A DNA stretch of 64,000 nt from Adiantum capillus-veneris (taxonomy: Eukaryota > Streptophyta > Polypodiopsida > Polypodiales > Pteridaceae), in contig CM043942.1 in the NCBI GenBank assembly GCA_014529385.2, positions 109,507,141 through 109,571,140 on the forward strand, given 5' to 3'. This document shows, piece after piece, positions 1 through 11,803 of the stretch. A model generated the notes under the pieces. The model was not told the origin of the DNA, searched no databases, and was given only the letters and a program-made list of their open reading frames with translations. Position 1 is the first letter of the stretch; every line of letters begins with the position of its first letter. Made by a program: the position numbers and the translations under genes.

Positions 1-1111
1 ACTGTCATTGCATAACTTAGTTCAATAAAACCTCACCATGACTCTGCGAAGGCTCAACAAAGACTCATGACTGTGGTCAAACTCAACAATGACCATCTAC
101 TAAGTCTCAAAAATGATGAGAATTGCCGTAAATGCCAATATGGCTCCACAATCGACATATAAAGCAGTGTCCGCACCTTAATGTACATGTAATGGAACAA
201 TCACTGTTGTAGGAAGCACAATATGCACATAAACAAACATCAATGAAAATGCAAGCAAAATAATCCTTGTGAGGATAAACACTTTGAAATAGCTCAACTG
301 CAATCAATACTCATCACGCATAGGAATACTCGAAAACTCTTAAGCAATCCATGCTCATACGCATCCCACAGTAAATATTATAAGTTGCAAAACTCTGAAA
401 CTGCAGAGTATAGGAAACTTGTAACCTTTTCTTATAAACATGTAACCAACAGTACGTGTAGAACCTGTAGTAACAATCTACGAAGCTAATCTATAGCTAT
501 GTACAAACTCACTCTCATAAACCACATGAGCATACATAAGCCAAAAGCATATGGCCAGTGAAAAACCTTTATGAAACACAGAGAAAAGCGTGCCCCTGCG
601 TGGGCGTGTTGCCCGCAAAAATATGTTGATGCCGAAAAACTCCCTCCTCGGCTGGACCGGAATCACCTGCTCCTATCTCCACCTGCTGTAAGTTGATGTC
701 GAATCCACTGTTTGTGTGCGCTCTCGACTGTCTCCGCCTATGCTCGGATGTGTGTGCTGCCCCTTGTGTTGTGCAATGTCCTGTTAGTTCCAGCGCTAGC
801 TATTGTGTTCCTAGCACTACTGGATTGCTTGCGTTAATGTTTTACAGCACTATATGTATGTTGCTTGCAAGCGTTAATGCTATCTGTAAGCCAGAAACTA
901 TCAGTGCTGAACTTTGAAGCAACCTGCTGCCTGTGTTAAAACAATTTTGACGCTACTTGCTTGGTGCTCCAAGCTCTAAAGCTCCCAGCAATGCTCTACT
1001 GTGTAGAGTAACAAACTTGCATCAGAAATCAATTTCCTGCTACTAAGGTTCCCATCTTTAAGTTGCTATGATGCCCTTGTACACACAAATGACAAAGCTA
1101 CCACCCCCTAA

Positions 1112-1123
1112 GCTCTGATACCA
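1112..1123 (-). other. LTR-retrotransposon primer-binding site (tRNA-iMet)
   Basis: On the minus strand this reads TGGTATCAGAGC, an exact 12-base match to the usual plant primer-binding site complementary to the 3' end of initiator Met tRNA. A candidate LTR edge (TGTGGGAG in plus coordinates) begins about 11 bases to the right. The element direction is therefore minus, with its internal region running towards base 1. I could not find the other LTR, so the element is cut by the window edge or degraded. Confidence 0.6.
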
Positions 1124-1835
1124 GTTAAGGAGTGTGGGAGCAGGAGCGTGCTGTGGAGGAGGAGACGAGACATAGAGATCGGGTGGAGATCGTAGCAGTA
1201 TATGCTACACTCCTATCAGGATAATATGAATATAAGGGTTAGTGGTTGCACTAGCAAGTTGTCTAGCCAGCCACTTAGCAAAACCCTAACACCTAATCAA
1301 TCTTAGTACAAGCTAAGTATAAATTTGAACCCACTTACACACTATCACAATAAAATGAAGGGAGCTACTTGAAAGGATACACATTTGCACTTTTATTAAA
1401 GTGATTACAAGTAAAGGCACATCTTTGCATTATATTTTCTTGGTTTGCAGTTTGATCAGCCCACAAATCCATCCTAATCAACTTTCTTCCCAAGTCCATA
1501 TATGATTTTGTATGCTAGAACTACCTGCATTGCTCATTGGACAAGTCTGTAGCTCGTTGAGCCTTTACACAAGCATCAGTACAATCTGATTGGCCGTGAT
1601 TATCGATTCCTGCGCACATCCCAGGGACATTAAGCTCTCGAACTCGACTCAAATTTACAAACATAATAATTGTTTTGCTTGTTGGAACTTCGCACAAATG
1701 AAACCATTTCATACATTACTCTCAATATCTATGCTCAAAAAGGCTTCCATACTGCTTGATTGCTGTCATTGATGCGCAAGAAAGATGCCAAACAACATAG
1801 GCAACATCTGTTATAAAAGAGGGAAAATGGCAATC

Positions 1836-1917
1836 AGCCCGAAGCCACAAAATGTGTGACTTCCCCTTCAAGTGGGAAAAGGGCACTCAGCCCGAAGCCA
1901 CAAAATGTGTGACTGAA
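1836..1917. repeat. Direct repeat, 27 bp, two copies
   Basis: The string beginning CAGCCCGAAGCCACAAAATG occurs at 1836-1862 and again at 1891-1917 with no visible mismatch, separated by a short unrelated spacer. The origin is unknown. Confidence 0.8.
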
Positions 1918-2492
1918 AACGAGGCTGAGAATTGAAATTTTCTTTGATGCTTTGATGGAGTAGGACTGAGCTGAAGCACACTTTCAAAAAGAATGGCAGC
2001 AGCCTTAACAACACCAGCCTTCTTCGTCCAACAAAGCAGCTTCAGCCCACCTCCCATTTCACCTCGGTATTCTGTGAAAGGAATTTGGCGTTCCATACCG
2101 TGTCATGCTAGCAAAAGCACATCCAGAACTACAAGTATACATCTATCAAGCGTAAAAAGAAGGAAGGCACCCAAAATCCTGAAAAATCACTACACATCAA
2201 TATGCACCACCTGTCTCTTATGTAAAGTTTGACAACCCACCTTCCAATATCATCCTCCTTGCCAACAGTACTCTCAACACCCCGTGTTTCAGTTTTCTCG
2301 TAAACATAAAGAGGATGTCTGTTGAGTTACATACAAAACATTGCGCATGAAGGGGTCAGATTGAAGTACTCGGTTTTAAACCAATTTTGACAGAAAACCT
2401 GCCAAGCTGTGTTAAAAAATGGCGTGTTTCCCCTTCATGCAAAAGGCCAAGAATTTTCAGTGTGATCTTGTGAGTATAGGGAGAGAGTGACC

Positions 2493-2660
2493 GATGCGGG
2501 AGACGGGATATTAACATCTTATAGGTACATCAAATCCCTCACAAAATTCTGGGCATCACGTGCTGCGACAACATGAACCAGATGTGAAGCGGGAGATGTG
2601 ATATTACCTTCTTATACATACATCAATTCCCTTACAAAATTCAGGGTATCGCGTGCTGCG
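2493..2660. repeat. Diverged tandem duplication of about 90 bp
   Basis: Two adjacent copies share GCGGGAGA, GATATTA, CTTATA, TACATCAA, the run CCCT(C/T)ACAAAATTC and CGTGCTGCGAC in the same order, with scattered substitutions. It lies just downstream of the 3' end of the DUF3444 gene (minus strand). Confidence 0.75.
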
Positions 2661-2708
2661 ACCCAGAAACACGAACCAGAGCTTGAACCATGAGCTTAAG
2701 AGTACCGG

Positions 2709-4697
2709 TCATTGAGATGGGATCGCAGCTGGATCCAGCTCTACACAACCTTCCACACCAGCATATCCTATAATCTCATATGTAGGTACCTGATGCGAAA
2801 ATCTGTAGAAGTCTTTCTTGTGTATACAGAACAACTCCCTCTCCTTCTTTTGGAAAACTGTTTTGCTTCCTTTGTGATTAACAAGAGGAACCACACTAAC
2901 TGTAAGATCTTCAGCCATATCAACCACCTGTACAACGTCATACCCACCCTTTATCCTTTTCTCTTGATCACTTTCCTTCCAATCTTTGTATAGTGCCCAG
3001 ACCTCCTTTTTTCCAGGATAGATGTGTATCATACCACCTTGCCCATTTTGAAAACTCATGAGGTGAGAAAAACCATTGATTTGATCCATTACTCTAACTC
3101 TCTTTTCGGAGCTGAATTCACCACAACTTAGAGGGATGCCTAATTCTGACAACCAAGCTGGTTCCAGCACAGCTATGTGGACCATAAAGGGGTCGATGCT
3201 CACCACCCTTTTTATCTCCACATAGTCTCGGGGCATCATATCCAAATTGTCATAAGAAGCCCATATTTGCTGAGAAGCAAACTTGTCCTCACTCTTATTG
3301 AATTCAAAGTCGTAATATTCTGAATCTGGTACATCGACTTCACAACCATCCTCCAATGATGGCCTTTGATCTGAGGGTTCCTTGCACTCCATTGGCCAGG
3401 TAGGTGGTTCAGGCTCCCTCAGGTCCTTGGGTTCAGGCTCCTCGATATCCTTGTGTTCAGGCTCCTTTATTTCCTTGACTTGATCTTCTGTTGCTTCCCT
3501 GCTCTTGGACCCATCCTGCATATCCTTGTGTTCAGGCTTCTCCATATCCTTGGCTTCATCGCCTATCACTTCTCTGCCCTTGCCTTCACTGCTTTTAGGA
3601 CCCTCTGGCGATCCTGCTGGAGGGCCATCACTTGCTCTAAGAGTTATCGGAAACAGTAACGTTGTCATCAACTTTACCTGTGCCATGAACTCTTGCTGTT
3701 CTGCTACTGCCGGATCTTGAGTACTTAGTGTGCATGGAAGTAATTCCTCCACTTCTATCACTTGAATCTCTTTTACCATGTTTTTGCTTGCTTCACCTAA
3801 TCCTTCTAAAATTTGCCTCTTTATCTCGTCTGCTATGAAATTCTTGAACTCGTCAGAGTACCCCTCAATATTAGGCTCTGAAGGTTTAGTAGCTATCCCC
3901 TGTGTCGTAGTTTTACCCTTATTCACATATCCATCTGAGAACTTGTCCCTTTGGCTCTTTCCAGACTCCTGGTTTTTCCTTCTGTACTTTTTTACAGTTG
4001 TGAGGTCTCCTTTTTTCACCCTACAGCCCTTCTCAACTCCCAGCTTCCCCCTTTTTCTGAGCCCTGACTCACGAGAAGGAGAGTACGATTTCACTTTGCG
4101 TCTTTCGCGAAATGGTTTCCTTAGAGCAATACCCCATGTTGGTGAATTCTGTGTGTGCTTTCTTTTCTTGGACTTATGATTTCCTTGTGCTACCTTGTTC
4201 TCATTTGGCCACCCCAGCTCCCTTGATGACACTTCAGTGGAAGCTTTGTTCAGAGTAGTATCTCCTACAGGCTTGTCCTTATGATGCTCTTTTGTTTCAA
4301 AGTTGGCCTGTCTGACAGAGTTGTTGCACGCTTTTAAGTCAGCATCTACAGTTGATGTTTCCTCTTGTAAACCTGTTGAGGAGACAAGCGTCCAATCTAG
4401 AGGCCTGTTCATGTGACGTTCTGTTCTAAAGCTGCTTGGGCTGTCAAAGTTTTTGAAAACTTCTCTGTTATCACCCTTTGTTGTTATTTCTTCCTGTAAC
4501 CCTTTGCAGTGGAGCTCTGTGTCCTCTGCAGCTTTCCAATCTGATGCATGCGTATCCTCAACATCTACATAGTTTTCTTCAGCTTTGAACTTGGCAGTGC
4601 AACTTGTACATCTTACTTCTGTATATAAATGGATCCGTGAAATTTCCCCTACTGTTTTGCACCATGGGCACAACGTAAGGAAGCTCTTGGAGTACAT
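2709..4697 (-). CDS. DUF3444 protein, DnaJ-relative lacking the J domain
   Basis: An open frame of 662 codons from the ATG at 4695-4697 (the frame is open eight codons further up, without an ATG). Residues 10-33 form a zinc ribbon, CPWC then CTSC, of the kind that follows the J domain in plant DnaJ proteins of this family. The middle is low-complexity: a basic stretch with KKRKH and RKRGK clusters that could be a nuclear signal, then acidic EPEHKD-like repeats. Residues about 456-645 match DUF3444: IWASYDN, PLSCGEF, FSHLM, IYPGKKEVWALYKDW, the YDVVQV block and the closing FSHQVPTYEIIG. No J domain or HPD motif is present. The bases just above the ATG read TTTGCTCTGCAG on the coding strand, a good splice acceptor, so a J-domain exon may lie further upstream, or the gene is a truncated copy. 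Function is unknown; family members are thought to be co-chaperone-like nuclear proteins. It is the only likely host gene in the window. Confidence 0.8.
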   Translation of the reverse strand: MYSKSFLTLCPWCKTVGEISRIHLYTEVRCTSCTAKFKAEENYVDVEDTHASDWKAAEDTELHCKGLQEEITTKGDNREVFKNFDSPSSFRTERHMNRPLDWTLVSSTGLQEETSTVDADLKACNNSVRQANFETKEHHKDKPVGDTTLNKASTEVSSRELGWPNENKVAQGNHKSKKRKHTQNSPTWGIALRKPFRERRKVKSYSPSRESGLRKRGKLGVEKGCRVKKGDLTTVKKYRRKNQESGKSQRDKFSDGYVNKGKTTTQGIATKPSEPNIEGYSDEFKNFIADEIKRQILEGLGEASKNMVKEIQVIEVEELLPCTLSTQDPAVAEQQEFMAQVKLMTTLLFPITLRASDGPPAGSPEGPKSSEGKGREVIGDEAKDMEKPEHKDMQDGSKSREATEDQVKEIKEPEHKDIEEPEPKDLREPEPPTWPMECKEPSDQRPSLEDGCEVDVPDSEYYDFEFNKSEDKFASQQIWASYDNLDMMPRDYVEIKRVVSIDPFMVHIAVLEPAWLSELGIPLSCGEFSSEKRVRVMDQINGFSHLMSFQNGQGGMIHIYPGKKEVWALYKDWKESDQEKRIKGGYDVVQVVDMAEDLTVSVVPLVNHKGSKTVFQKKERELFCIHKKDFYRFSHQVPTYEIIGYAGVEGCVELDPAAIPSQ

Positions 4698-4734
4698 ACC
4701 GTCAAAAAGGCTGCAGAGCAAATATGGAAGAGAT

Positions 4735-4736
<2 letters not shown>

Positions 4737-4782
<46 letters not shown>
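4737..4782. repeat. (CT)n microsatellite
   Basis: An almost pure CT run of about 45 bases followed by a C-rich tract. It separates the DUF3444 5' end from a LINE remnant and could mark the place where the upstream part of the gene was lost. Confidence 0.95.
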
Positions 4783-4785
<3 letters not shown>

Positions 4786-4824
4786 CCCCCCGCCCCCAGA
4801 GGGGATATCTGATTTATTTCACTC

Positions 4825-5885
4825 CAAGGTTGTCCATTGTCTCCTACTCTATTTGGTATGTATATAGATGAGGTTTCTGATTACACTTAGAGAGAGGGTG
4901 AAAGAGGTGCCCGGTAGGGGCATGGATTCCATTGTTATATGCTGATGTATTGTGTTTTCTTTGACTCACCGGAGGGTATGCAGCGATCTTTGCATGCATT
5001 ACATAGCTTTGTGGAGGATAGTGGATTGTCTGTAAACCTTGGTAAAACCAAGGTTATGGTGTTTAACACCACACCACAGTGGATAAGGCGATCAGCACCT
5101 ACATTCACTTATGGTCAGGAAACTATGGAGTACACAGATGCATACACTAATCTTGGGGTAGTCTTCGCTCGGCCAACGTTTTCTTTGAAGAGAGCAGCAG
5201 AGACTAGACTGACCAGAGCATATGCGGCCTTGGGAGGATTGGAGAGGATGTGTTCGCAGGTTCATTTCTAGGAACCCTAAACAAAGTTCTGGCTCTTTGA
5301 TACCTTGGTTGCTTCAGCTATGCTCTATGGGGTTCAGGTTTGGGAACCCTCTGTGGGTCAGGATGGGTGGAGAGGTATGGAGAGGCCCTTGGTATCTATA
5401 ATCTCTTTGCCAATTAGAGCCAAGGCCATCGTGCCACACGAGATCATTAGACTTGAGTTAGCAACCAGAGACACATATGCCAAATTGGCCCTTGAGTCCT
5501 CCAGACAGTTAGCTTTATAGGTGGACATGTCATGCTGGTATGCACAAATGTCATCATGGTTCCAGATACACGGCTTCAGCATGGACAATAGGTAATATCC
5601 CATAAGCCGTGCATCAAGAAGATTGATCTAGTAAGGGCCTCTATCTCCATAGGAGGTGCCTCCCTCCAAGTACTCCCTTGATGCACCATCGTTGTCTCTT
5701 ACTCGGGTGGATATACTAGACTCATTCGCCAGGACCTGACCGAGTTGGACACCAAAAGGACATGGATAGAGCTGACACAGGAGTTGGGCACAAAGATGGC
5801 TTTCTATAGAGAGCATCTTCTCCAACTCACACGGGATGGGTTTGTCATTCGACCCAGCTATATGGATATTGTCATCAGCCTTTAA
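4825..5885 (+). pseudogene. LINE (non-LTR) reverse transcriptase remnant
   Basis: From 4825 the plus strand encodes QGCPLSPTLFGMYIDEVSD, the conserved RT block before the catalytic YADD loop of non-LTR elements. A stop follows, then LLYAD with a frameshift exactly in the catalytic box, then an open stretch at about 4939-5271 with the typical GLSVNLGKTKVMVF motif. After another break, ASAMLYGVQVWEP and LALESSRQL match the C-terminal part of such proteins. No endonuclease domain and no poly(A) or repeat tail could be identified. The copy is a 5'-truncated, dead fragment. I cannot assign the clade; it may or may not belong with the ORF1-only element at 27.5-28.9 kb. Confidence 0.85.
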
Positions 5886-8053
5886 CACCCATAAATCAAA
5901 TAAATCTATGAAAGATTATATATGTTGTCTTTCTAATTGAAAGATTACAAAACTGGACATGTGTTCTTGAGTTTACGGAACCATGATTGATTAGACATAC
6001 TTCTATTACTTAAGCTAGAGGATATAGAGAGAAATAAATAGAGAGAGAGATAGAGAGTGAGAAGATCGACACAGTACTGGGGACTAGAAGATGGGCTGGT
6101 CCCCCCCCGTAATAGTATCTTTATTACTGAGGAGAAGTCTATACAAGCACTTGAACCGAACGTATTACCACGTTCGTTCTAGAATAAGACTTGATGGTTC
6201 CCGGAAGCCTCAGCTTCCGATTCCTAGGGCAAGACCCTATTCGAAGGAACTTCCGTTCCTTATTCCAAATCCTTGACAACCAAGGTTCTCGCCTCTGGAT
6301 CTCACCTTCCAGGCTCAGGGCATGACATCCCTGCAACTCTTTCTAACTCTCTTTCCAAAGTCCTCTTCCCGTAGAACAACTCTGCTTTCCCGGACACGAA
6401 GTCCTTACTTGGGAATCCCAACTTCCGGATCGCAACTTGAGAGACTACCTCCTCTCCGATCCGTGGATCTTCTTCCCAAACTCGGGTACGAAACCCTTGG
6501 GCTGATTTGGCTCTAGTTCCTCAGAGCGCTTTTCTCCTGCAGAGGCTCATGCCTTCCTCTGCTCCTACTCCCTCACGAAGAGGAAGTACACCTGCAATCA
6601 AATACTCAAAGATCATAACATGAAAAACGTTACCTTCAAAGTCTCGACGCTCGAAACGCAACTCCGTTCTCGAAAAGCAATTCCCCGGAAGAGATCTTTA
6701 CATAGAAAAATCCTCTCTTCCAATCCTACACACAAAAGAGGTGTGTTCTCGGGTTCCTTCTCGTAAATCAGCCCCGTCTACGACGTTTATGGGCTGAAAA
6801 CAGAGAAAAACAGCAACTTGTCGCGATGGAAACACGCTTTGTAGGCACTTCTTCGCGAGGGAACTCGCGCACTGGGTCTTGGCGACATCTGGTACACTTG
6901 GGACAACCATGGGCATCACTGGCAACGTCTTCTTTACGGCTGAAATCTGCAGTAGCATCTCCTCCTTGCAAAGATTGGTCCTCCTCTCTGAGTGAGGGCA
7001 TGTGATGCTTTTATAGCTCCTAGCCACGGGCACGAATAGCTGCTCGCGAAGAGATCGCGGCCGTTTTTTTTTTTTTTTTTGTTCCATTTTGCCAGAAAAA
7101 GAGAGAGAGAAAACGCTGGCTGATCTGTTGCCTTATTTATCAGATGGCTGCCCACTTATTAAGTGGGCGGCCGGCGTATTTTAAAAATAGTATGAACCTG
7201 CCCAAAAACTCAATAAAACCTTACAAGTTAAAAACAATGCTTTCAGAGCACTTCCTAGGCGTCCCTGGATGCAATAACATGCACAGTTGCAATGCAGACA
7301 TAGACTTCCTCGCGGGAAAGCATCTGCTTTCCCGAAAAGCAATCCCGCTTTCTCAGAAAGCATCTGTTTTTCCTCAAAGTTTCCTCTGAACCCATCTTCA
7401 TTCAAGTGCTTGCTTTTCCTTGTGCACAATTCTAACACAGTTCGGAATTTCCTCCTGACTATGGATATTCCCTTTCCGATGCACCCGTCACCCACCTTGT
7501 GACGCATCAGGAATACCCATCACCTAGTCCTTTCCTACCGAACTTACGGTACAATCTCCTTCACGATGCTCTATGTCACCCATCCTATGACACATCAGAG
7601 ATGTCCGTTCCCGGATGGTCGGATACTTCTTTCCGATGCTCCCTGTCACCCATCCGATGTGACGCATCAGAAGTACCCGTTCTTGGTGGCCTTACAGATA
7701 TTCCCTTTCATAGTGCTCCCGTCATTACTCTGAATGACGCACTAGGAATATTCTGTACTCGGATGTCTCAAGTGAGAAAAACCCTCTCACTTAAAATTCC
7801 AATAATTCATTTAGAATTATCCGTTCCTGGTGGCCTTACAGATATTCCCTTTCATAGTGCTCCCGTCATTACTCTGAATGACGGAATATTCTGTTCTCGG
7901 ATGTCTCCAGTGAGAAAAACCGTCTCACTTAAAATTCCAATAATTCATTAAGAATTATTTTTCCTTGGTGTTCCAAGCGAGAAAACCCTCTCACTTAGAA
8001 TTATTCATTTATATTCCAATAATTCATTTAGAATTATTTTTCTGTGAGATAAA
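5886..8053. other. Non-coding, LTR-like sequence
   Basis: No coding signal. At about 6078-6105 a block containing AGAAGATGGG, TGGTCCCCCC resembles the R-like part of the family D LTR at 48237-48260 and is followed by a similar AT-rich stretch, so a minus-strand LTR related to D is plausible. A short poly(T) tract lies at about 7066-7080. The right end (7678-8040) is a tandem duplication. Boundaries of any element were not found. Confidence 0.35.
7678..7965. repeat. Tandem duplication, period 144 bp
   Basis: Two copies, each starting near GGTGGCCTTACAGATATTCC (7685 and 7829) and running through CCCGTCATTACTCTGAATGAC and GTGAGAAAAACC to AATTCATT. They differ by a few substitutions and one small indel. 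A partial third copy of the AT-rich tail follows to about 8040. Confidence 0.85.
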
Positions 8054-8466
8054 GCCAATTTGGCAACACACTCAAGGAAAGAACCACAAGAATCACCAAG
8101 TTTTTTTTTGCTTGTTGCGGTCGCACGAACCTAAGTTCGCTTGGGCGTGTCGATTCCTAATCGTATTTTTGAAGAGTGACAGGAATCCCAAGAAAGAAGG
8201 GCTTGTCCAACCTCCCCTTGTGTCTCTTTTCACTCATTGAGAGCGGACAATGCACTTAGCGGCCAGGCAATCGAAGTGAGGTGGGAAAAAGCAACCTTGG
8301 TGTGAGCGCAAGGCCGCCAAGGGGTGCGCCCGCAAAAAGGAGTAGGACTCGGGTGAAGAGAAGATCCTTCTCAAACACGGTTTGCAAGCGAAAGGAAACC
8401 TCAAGACCCTCAAGACCCCCAAGAACCCAAGTCCCTCGTGGACTTAAGAACCAAAGATCATAGTGC
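8054..8466 (+). other. Family B leader (5' untranslated region)
   Basis: The block from CACTCAAGGAAAGAACCAC through CTTGTTGCGGTCGCACG, GTGTCGATTCCTAATCG and ACTCATTGAGAGCGGAC to the gag ATG recurs in the other B copies: 22019-22460 (-), 26038-26340 (-) and 51079-51475 (+). Conservation in all copies, without an open frame, fits a transcribed leader that may hold dimerisation or packaging signals; that role is inference. Confidence 0.75.
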
Positions 8467-9860
8467 ATGGTCATCACCCGAAGCGGAATGGATACTTCGC
8501 ATACAGGTGGTGAGCATGAGAGAGGCGACAGAGAGTTCTCCCCACCAAGAGATTTTTTCGACCCTCCCCCTTCGCCATCTACGCCACAAAGTGGACCAAA
8601 TCCTATGGAGGCAATGGTCAAGTCGATGATGGACATGATGGCCAAACAAGAAAAGGCTCGCATTACCATGATGGCCAAACAAGAAGAGACTCGCATTAAC
8701 ATGATGGCTAAACAAGAAGAGACTCGCATTGATTTGGAACACGAACGCGACGAAAGAAAAGAAAGAAAAGAACAAAGAAAGAAGGAAGCGGCAGCACGAC
8801 GCGCAACCTTGGGGCCTAGAGAAACTCATAGAGAACTATGCACTCAAGAATTGATTCAGCAAGTACTTGCCTCGAAGTCCGAACCAACCAAAGATCGTGG
8901 GATTTCCTCAAGTGGCACAAGCCACGATGCGGATTCCAACCATTCAGTCACAGAGAAGTTGACTTTAGTAAGTATGATGGTAAGATGGATGCTACGGTTA
9001 TTCATTCTTGGTTGCATCAATTAAATGCTTATTTTGCGACTTGAGAAGACAAGAAATAGCAAAGTTTTGACGGCAGTCATGTACCTTGCTGGCGATGCCA
9101 TTAATTGGTACCACGCATGGCAAGAGGCACAGTTAGCCGCGCACCTAGAGGAAGCCGACGAATTCACGCCCCTGTCCTTCAGTTGGGCTGATTTCCAAGA
9201 CAAGCTCAAGGGGCGGTATATGCCTCCTCAGTGCCTAGCACGATTGAAGGAAGATTGGCGCAATCTCAAGCAACATGGTATGCCAGTCATGTCTTTTTCT
9301 AACCGTGTTTTGCACCTCGGCACTCAATTACGCAAATCGGATGATGAGCGCAAGGAGGCTTTCCTCTTTGGGTTAGACGAATACATCAAGTTTGATGTAG
9401 AAGTCTTTGACCCTGCGGATCTCAACAAGGCGGTAGCGTTTTCTCTCTCCCAAGAGATGAAGCACAACGAGGGAAAGCCCAAGGAGAACAAGACTTCTCA
9501 AGGGACCTCTCAGAATTCTCAGACCACACAGAATGGTAAGAACAGTAAGAATGGTAATTCTTCTAGCCCTTCTTCCTCTAATTCCTCGGAAAAGAACAAT
9601 GAATCTAAGGGTAAAGCTAAAGCACCTGCAAAACCTAAGCTAACCCCAGATGAAAAAGCTTCACAAGGAATTGTAGGAGGATACATCACGGCTGAAGAAC
9701 AAGTGATTTATGCTAAAGAAGGTAGATGTTTTCAATGTCACGTCAAGGGTCACATTAAGAAGGCTTTTCCTAAGACAGTCCCACCTCAAGAACAAAAGGC
9801 ACCCACAGCAACCACAAGCACTCTCACACACCAACCTGCATCTTCTCATGACTCTGACAC
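8467..9860 (+). pseudogene. Family B gag (capsid-nucleocapsid), frameshifted
   Basis: The ATG at 8467 starts MVITRSGMDT, the same start as in the other B copies. A proline-rich segment and a coiled, charged segment with repeats of MMAKQEETRI follow. A frameshift near 8960 moves the reading from ...VTEK to VDFSKYDGKMDA; a stop at about 9041 is followed by a long open frame from about 9025 holding the capsid-like core (AINWYHAWQEA, SFSWADFQDKLKGRY, MSFSNRVLHLGTQLRKSDDE). A serine- and asparagine-rich linker leads to the zinc knuckle at about 9727: CFQCHVKGHIKKAF, in which the last Cys of CX2CX4HX4C has become Phe. The product would coat the element RNA in a virus-like particle. This copy is dead. 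Confidence 0.85.
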
Positions 9861-9956
9861 ACACATTGATGAGTCCCTCATGCAATGTTATAGTCATGTA
9901 AAGGGTCAACGTTTTATCATATTGTTTGATCCAGGCAATATGCATGATGTGATTAG
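9861..9956 (+). pseudogene. Family B protease, N-terminal part (split by F4)
   Basis: The frame continuing from gag reads SHVKGQRFIILFDPGNMHDVIS. The catalytic D-S-G of a retropepsin is D-P-G here, while copy 2 (20659-20144) keeps DSGS. The frame breaks off at base 9956, where the F4 element enters after the target bases ATTAG. The second half resumes at 15981 with SLVERARLEL after the repeated ATTAG. Confidence 0.85.
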
Positions 9957-11788
9957 TGTAACCGGCCTGTTAACTTCAAAAAGGGCGGTAGACTTTACTT
10001 CAAACCTTGATTTAGCTTTCACCCATTATTAGTCGTCTATTGTACCTGTGCTATAATGACACAAGAGAGGGGAATGGGATACAGATGCTAGAATGCATCT
10101 GTATGCGATTGGCCCCTAAATAGGCACCCCTTTCGGTATTTCTTTATTCTTTTACAGTTAAGAGGAAGTACAAAAGAGTGCTTATAGCACTAAACCTGTA
10201 TCCCGCAGTTTCTATCATGTTTGGAGGAATTTGGGAAACATAACGGCGCAGAACCCTGCCCAAAACAGTCTGCAAGTAGGGAATCCTAAGGAGACCACTG
10301 TCCTTGTCCCGGTTCCACCTTTAATTGACCAAAACAGAGCATAACCAGCCTCTGTAATTTCTGGTTATTGACTGGTTTTTCTCTGTTTTCAGCTCCCTGT
10401 AGCCCCTGTACTGTTCCCTGCACCTTGGACTGGTTGCCCCTTGAATCTAGAAGGATTTAGGGCATCGAAACAGCCCCAAACCTGCAAAAATCAGAGTTCC
10501 GGGAATCCTAATCTGTATCCAACAATACAACACCTGTTTTGGCTAAATTTTGGCAACACAACAGCTCCAAAATTGACCCCAAACAATTCCCAACACTGGA
10601 ACTTGATTCAACTGACAAAAAGCCTCTGATTCCAACTCAAAAAGAGCAATTGCAGCTCGCTGGAATTTCTGGTTTTTCACTTGTTTTGAGCCCCAACACT
10701 TCTCAGAAGTGTTCTCTGACAATTGGGCACTGTTCCCAATGCATCTGGCATCCATACGGCTGCAAAACAATAAATTTCAGACCGTTGTATTTTCTGGTTA
10801 GTACCTGTTTTTGACCTAATTTCAGCTGTCAATTGTCCCTGCACTCTTCCCAATGCCTTGGACTACGTGCCCCTTGATCCTGGCATGATTCCGAGCACAA
10901 AACAGTCCCAAAACAGCCCAAAATCAGCAATAAAACAGTGCTGATTTTTGTGTGTTTACTTGAGAGGTTATCACCCTCTCGTTTCCCTGCTTTGGAGTAG
11001 CAGTTAGCTACTCCTGTTCCTGTTCAGGGAGGCTCTTGCCTCAGCAATAGAGCATCAAACCACAAGACTGTACATGGTCAATCTGTTGAGCCCACTAGAG
11101 GGACATAACCATAAAGAATAGGGGGAGAGAGAGCAGTGAGAGGTGTGCAGGTCATGACATCCTCCACCTCACTGTACATTGAGGGTAAGCCAGCACTCCA
11201 TTGAAGCTCTCCCACCTGTGGCAGCACTCAAAAACGAGCTCACAGCTGAAAATCATGTTTTTGCCTGCTCTTTAAGTAGTAAACTGGCCTCAGAGTGCCA
11301 AGTGTCACTCATTTGTGCATTTTCCCGCTTTAGACCCTCGGGTCTAAAAATATCTCACCTGTAGCCTCTGTTGACTTGGCCACAAAGTAACAAAATGATG
11401 CCCATGTCAAACTGCACGTAATGACGAGAATACATTTTACCGTCCAAAAATAGCAATCCCTAAAATTTAGGAGTTTCTGCCATTACATTCTTCTAGGTCA
11501 TCTGACCCTTTTTGTGCACTGTAGCCACACCCAGAACTGAAATGTAGCCTATGTAGCAAAGGATTCCGCTTTGGCTGGCCAATGACCCCACTTTGGCTAA
11601 CCATAGTCCTTGTCCAACCTTAGTGCTCTTTAGCCCTTGGGCGTGGACTCTCTCTGAACAGTTCCACACTTGCTATGCAATGCAGGGCAGTTAAATTTCT
11701 AGAGGAGTGTTTCGAAAAGGTAAAACAAACGAAATTCCCCAAAGAAAGAGAAAATAAACAAAAATGGAATTGCCACTGGCTCGTGATA
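9957..11788 (-). repeat. F4 3' LTR
   Basis: 1832 bp. Starts TGTAACCGG and ends GTGATA in plus coordinates (the right LTR ends GTGACA, so the last-but-one base here is mutated). Flanked on the inside by the purine tract. Confidence 0.9.
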
Positions 11789-11803
11789 TACCCCCCTCTT
11801 GAA
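11789..11803 (-). other. F4 polypurine tract
   Basis: Read on the minus strand the bases next to the LTR are TTCAAGAGGGGGGTA. This is the usual primer for plus-strand DNA synthesis and fixes the element's direction. Confidence 0.8.

Larger units (their letters stand above)
1..2708. other. Non-coding stretch, no gene recognised
   Basis: No open frame here looks like a known protein; the short ORFs of 60-96 codons have no recognisable motif. The stretch holds a tRNA-Met primer-binding site in minus orientation at 1112-1123, so the DNA to its left may be the 5' internal part of a minus-strand LTR element and the DNA to its right, from about 1135, its LTR. Two small duplications follow (1836-1917 and 2493-2660). 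The last few hundred bases should be the 3' UTR and downstream flank of the minus-strand DUF3444 gene. Confidence 0.5.

Noticed and set aside
3453-4179. Plus-strand ORFs of 68-133 codons opposite the DUF3444 gene
   Set aside because: Antisense shadows of the large frame; hydrophobic only because they mirror its charged low-complexity segments.
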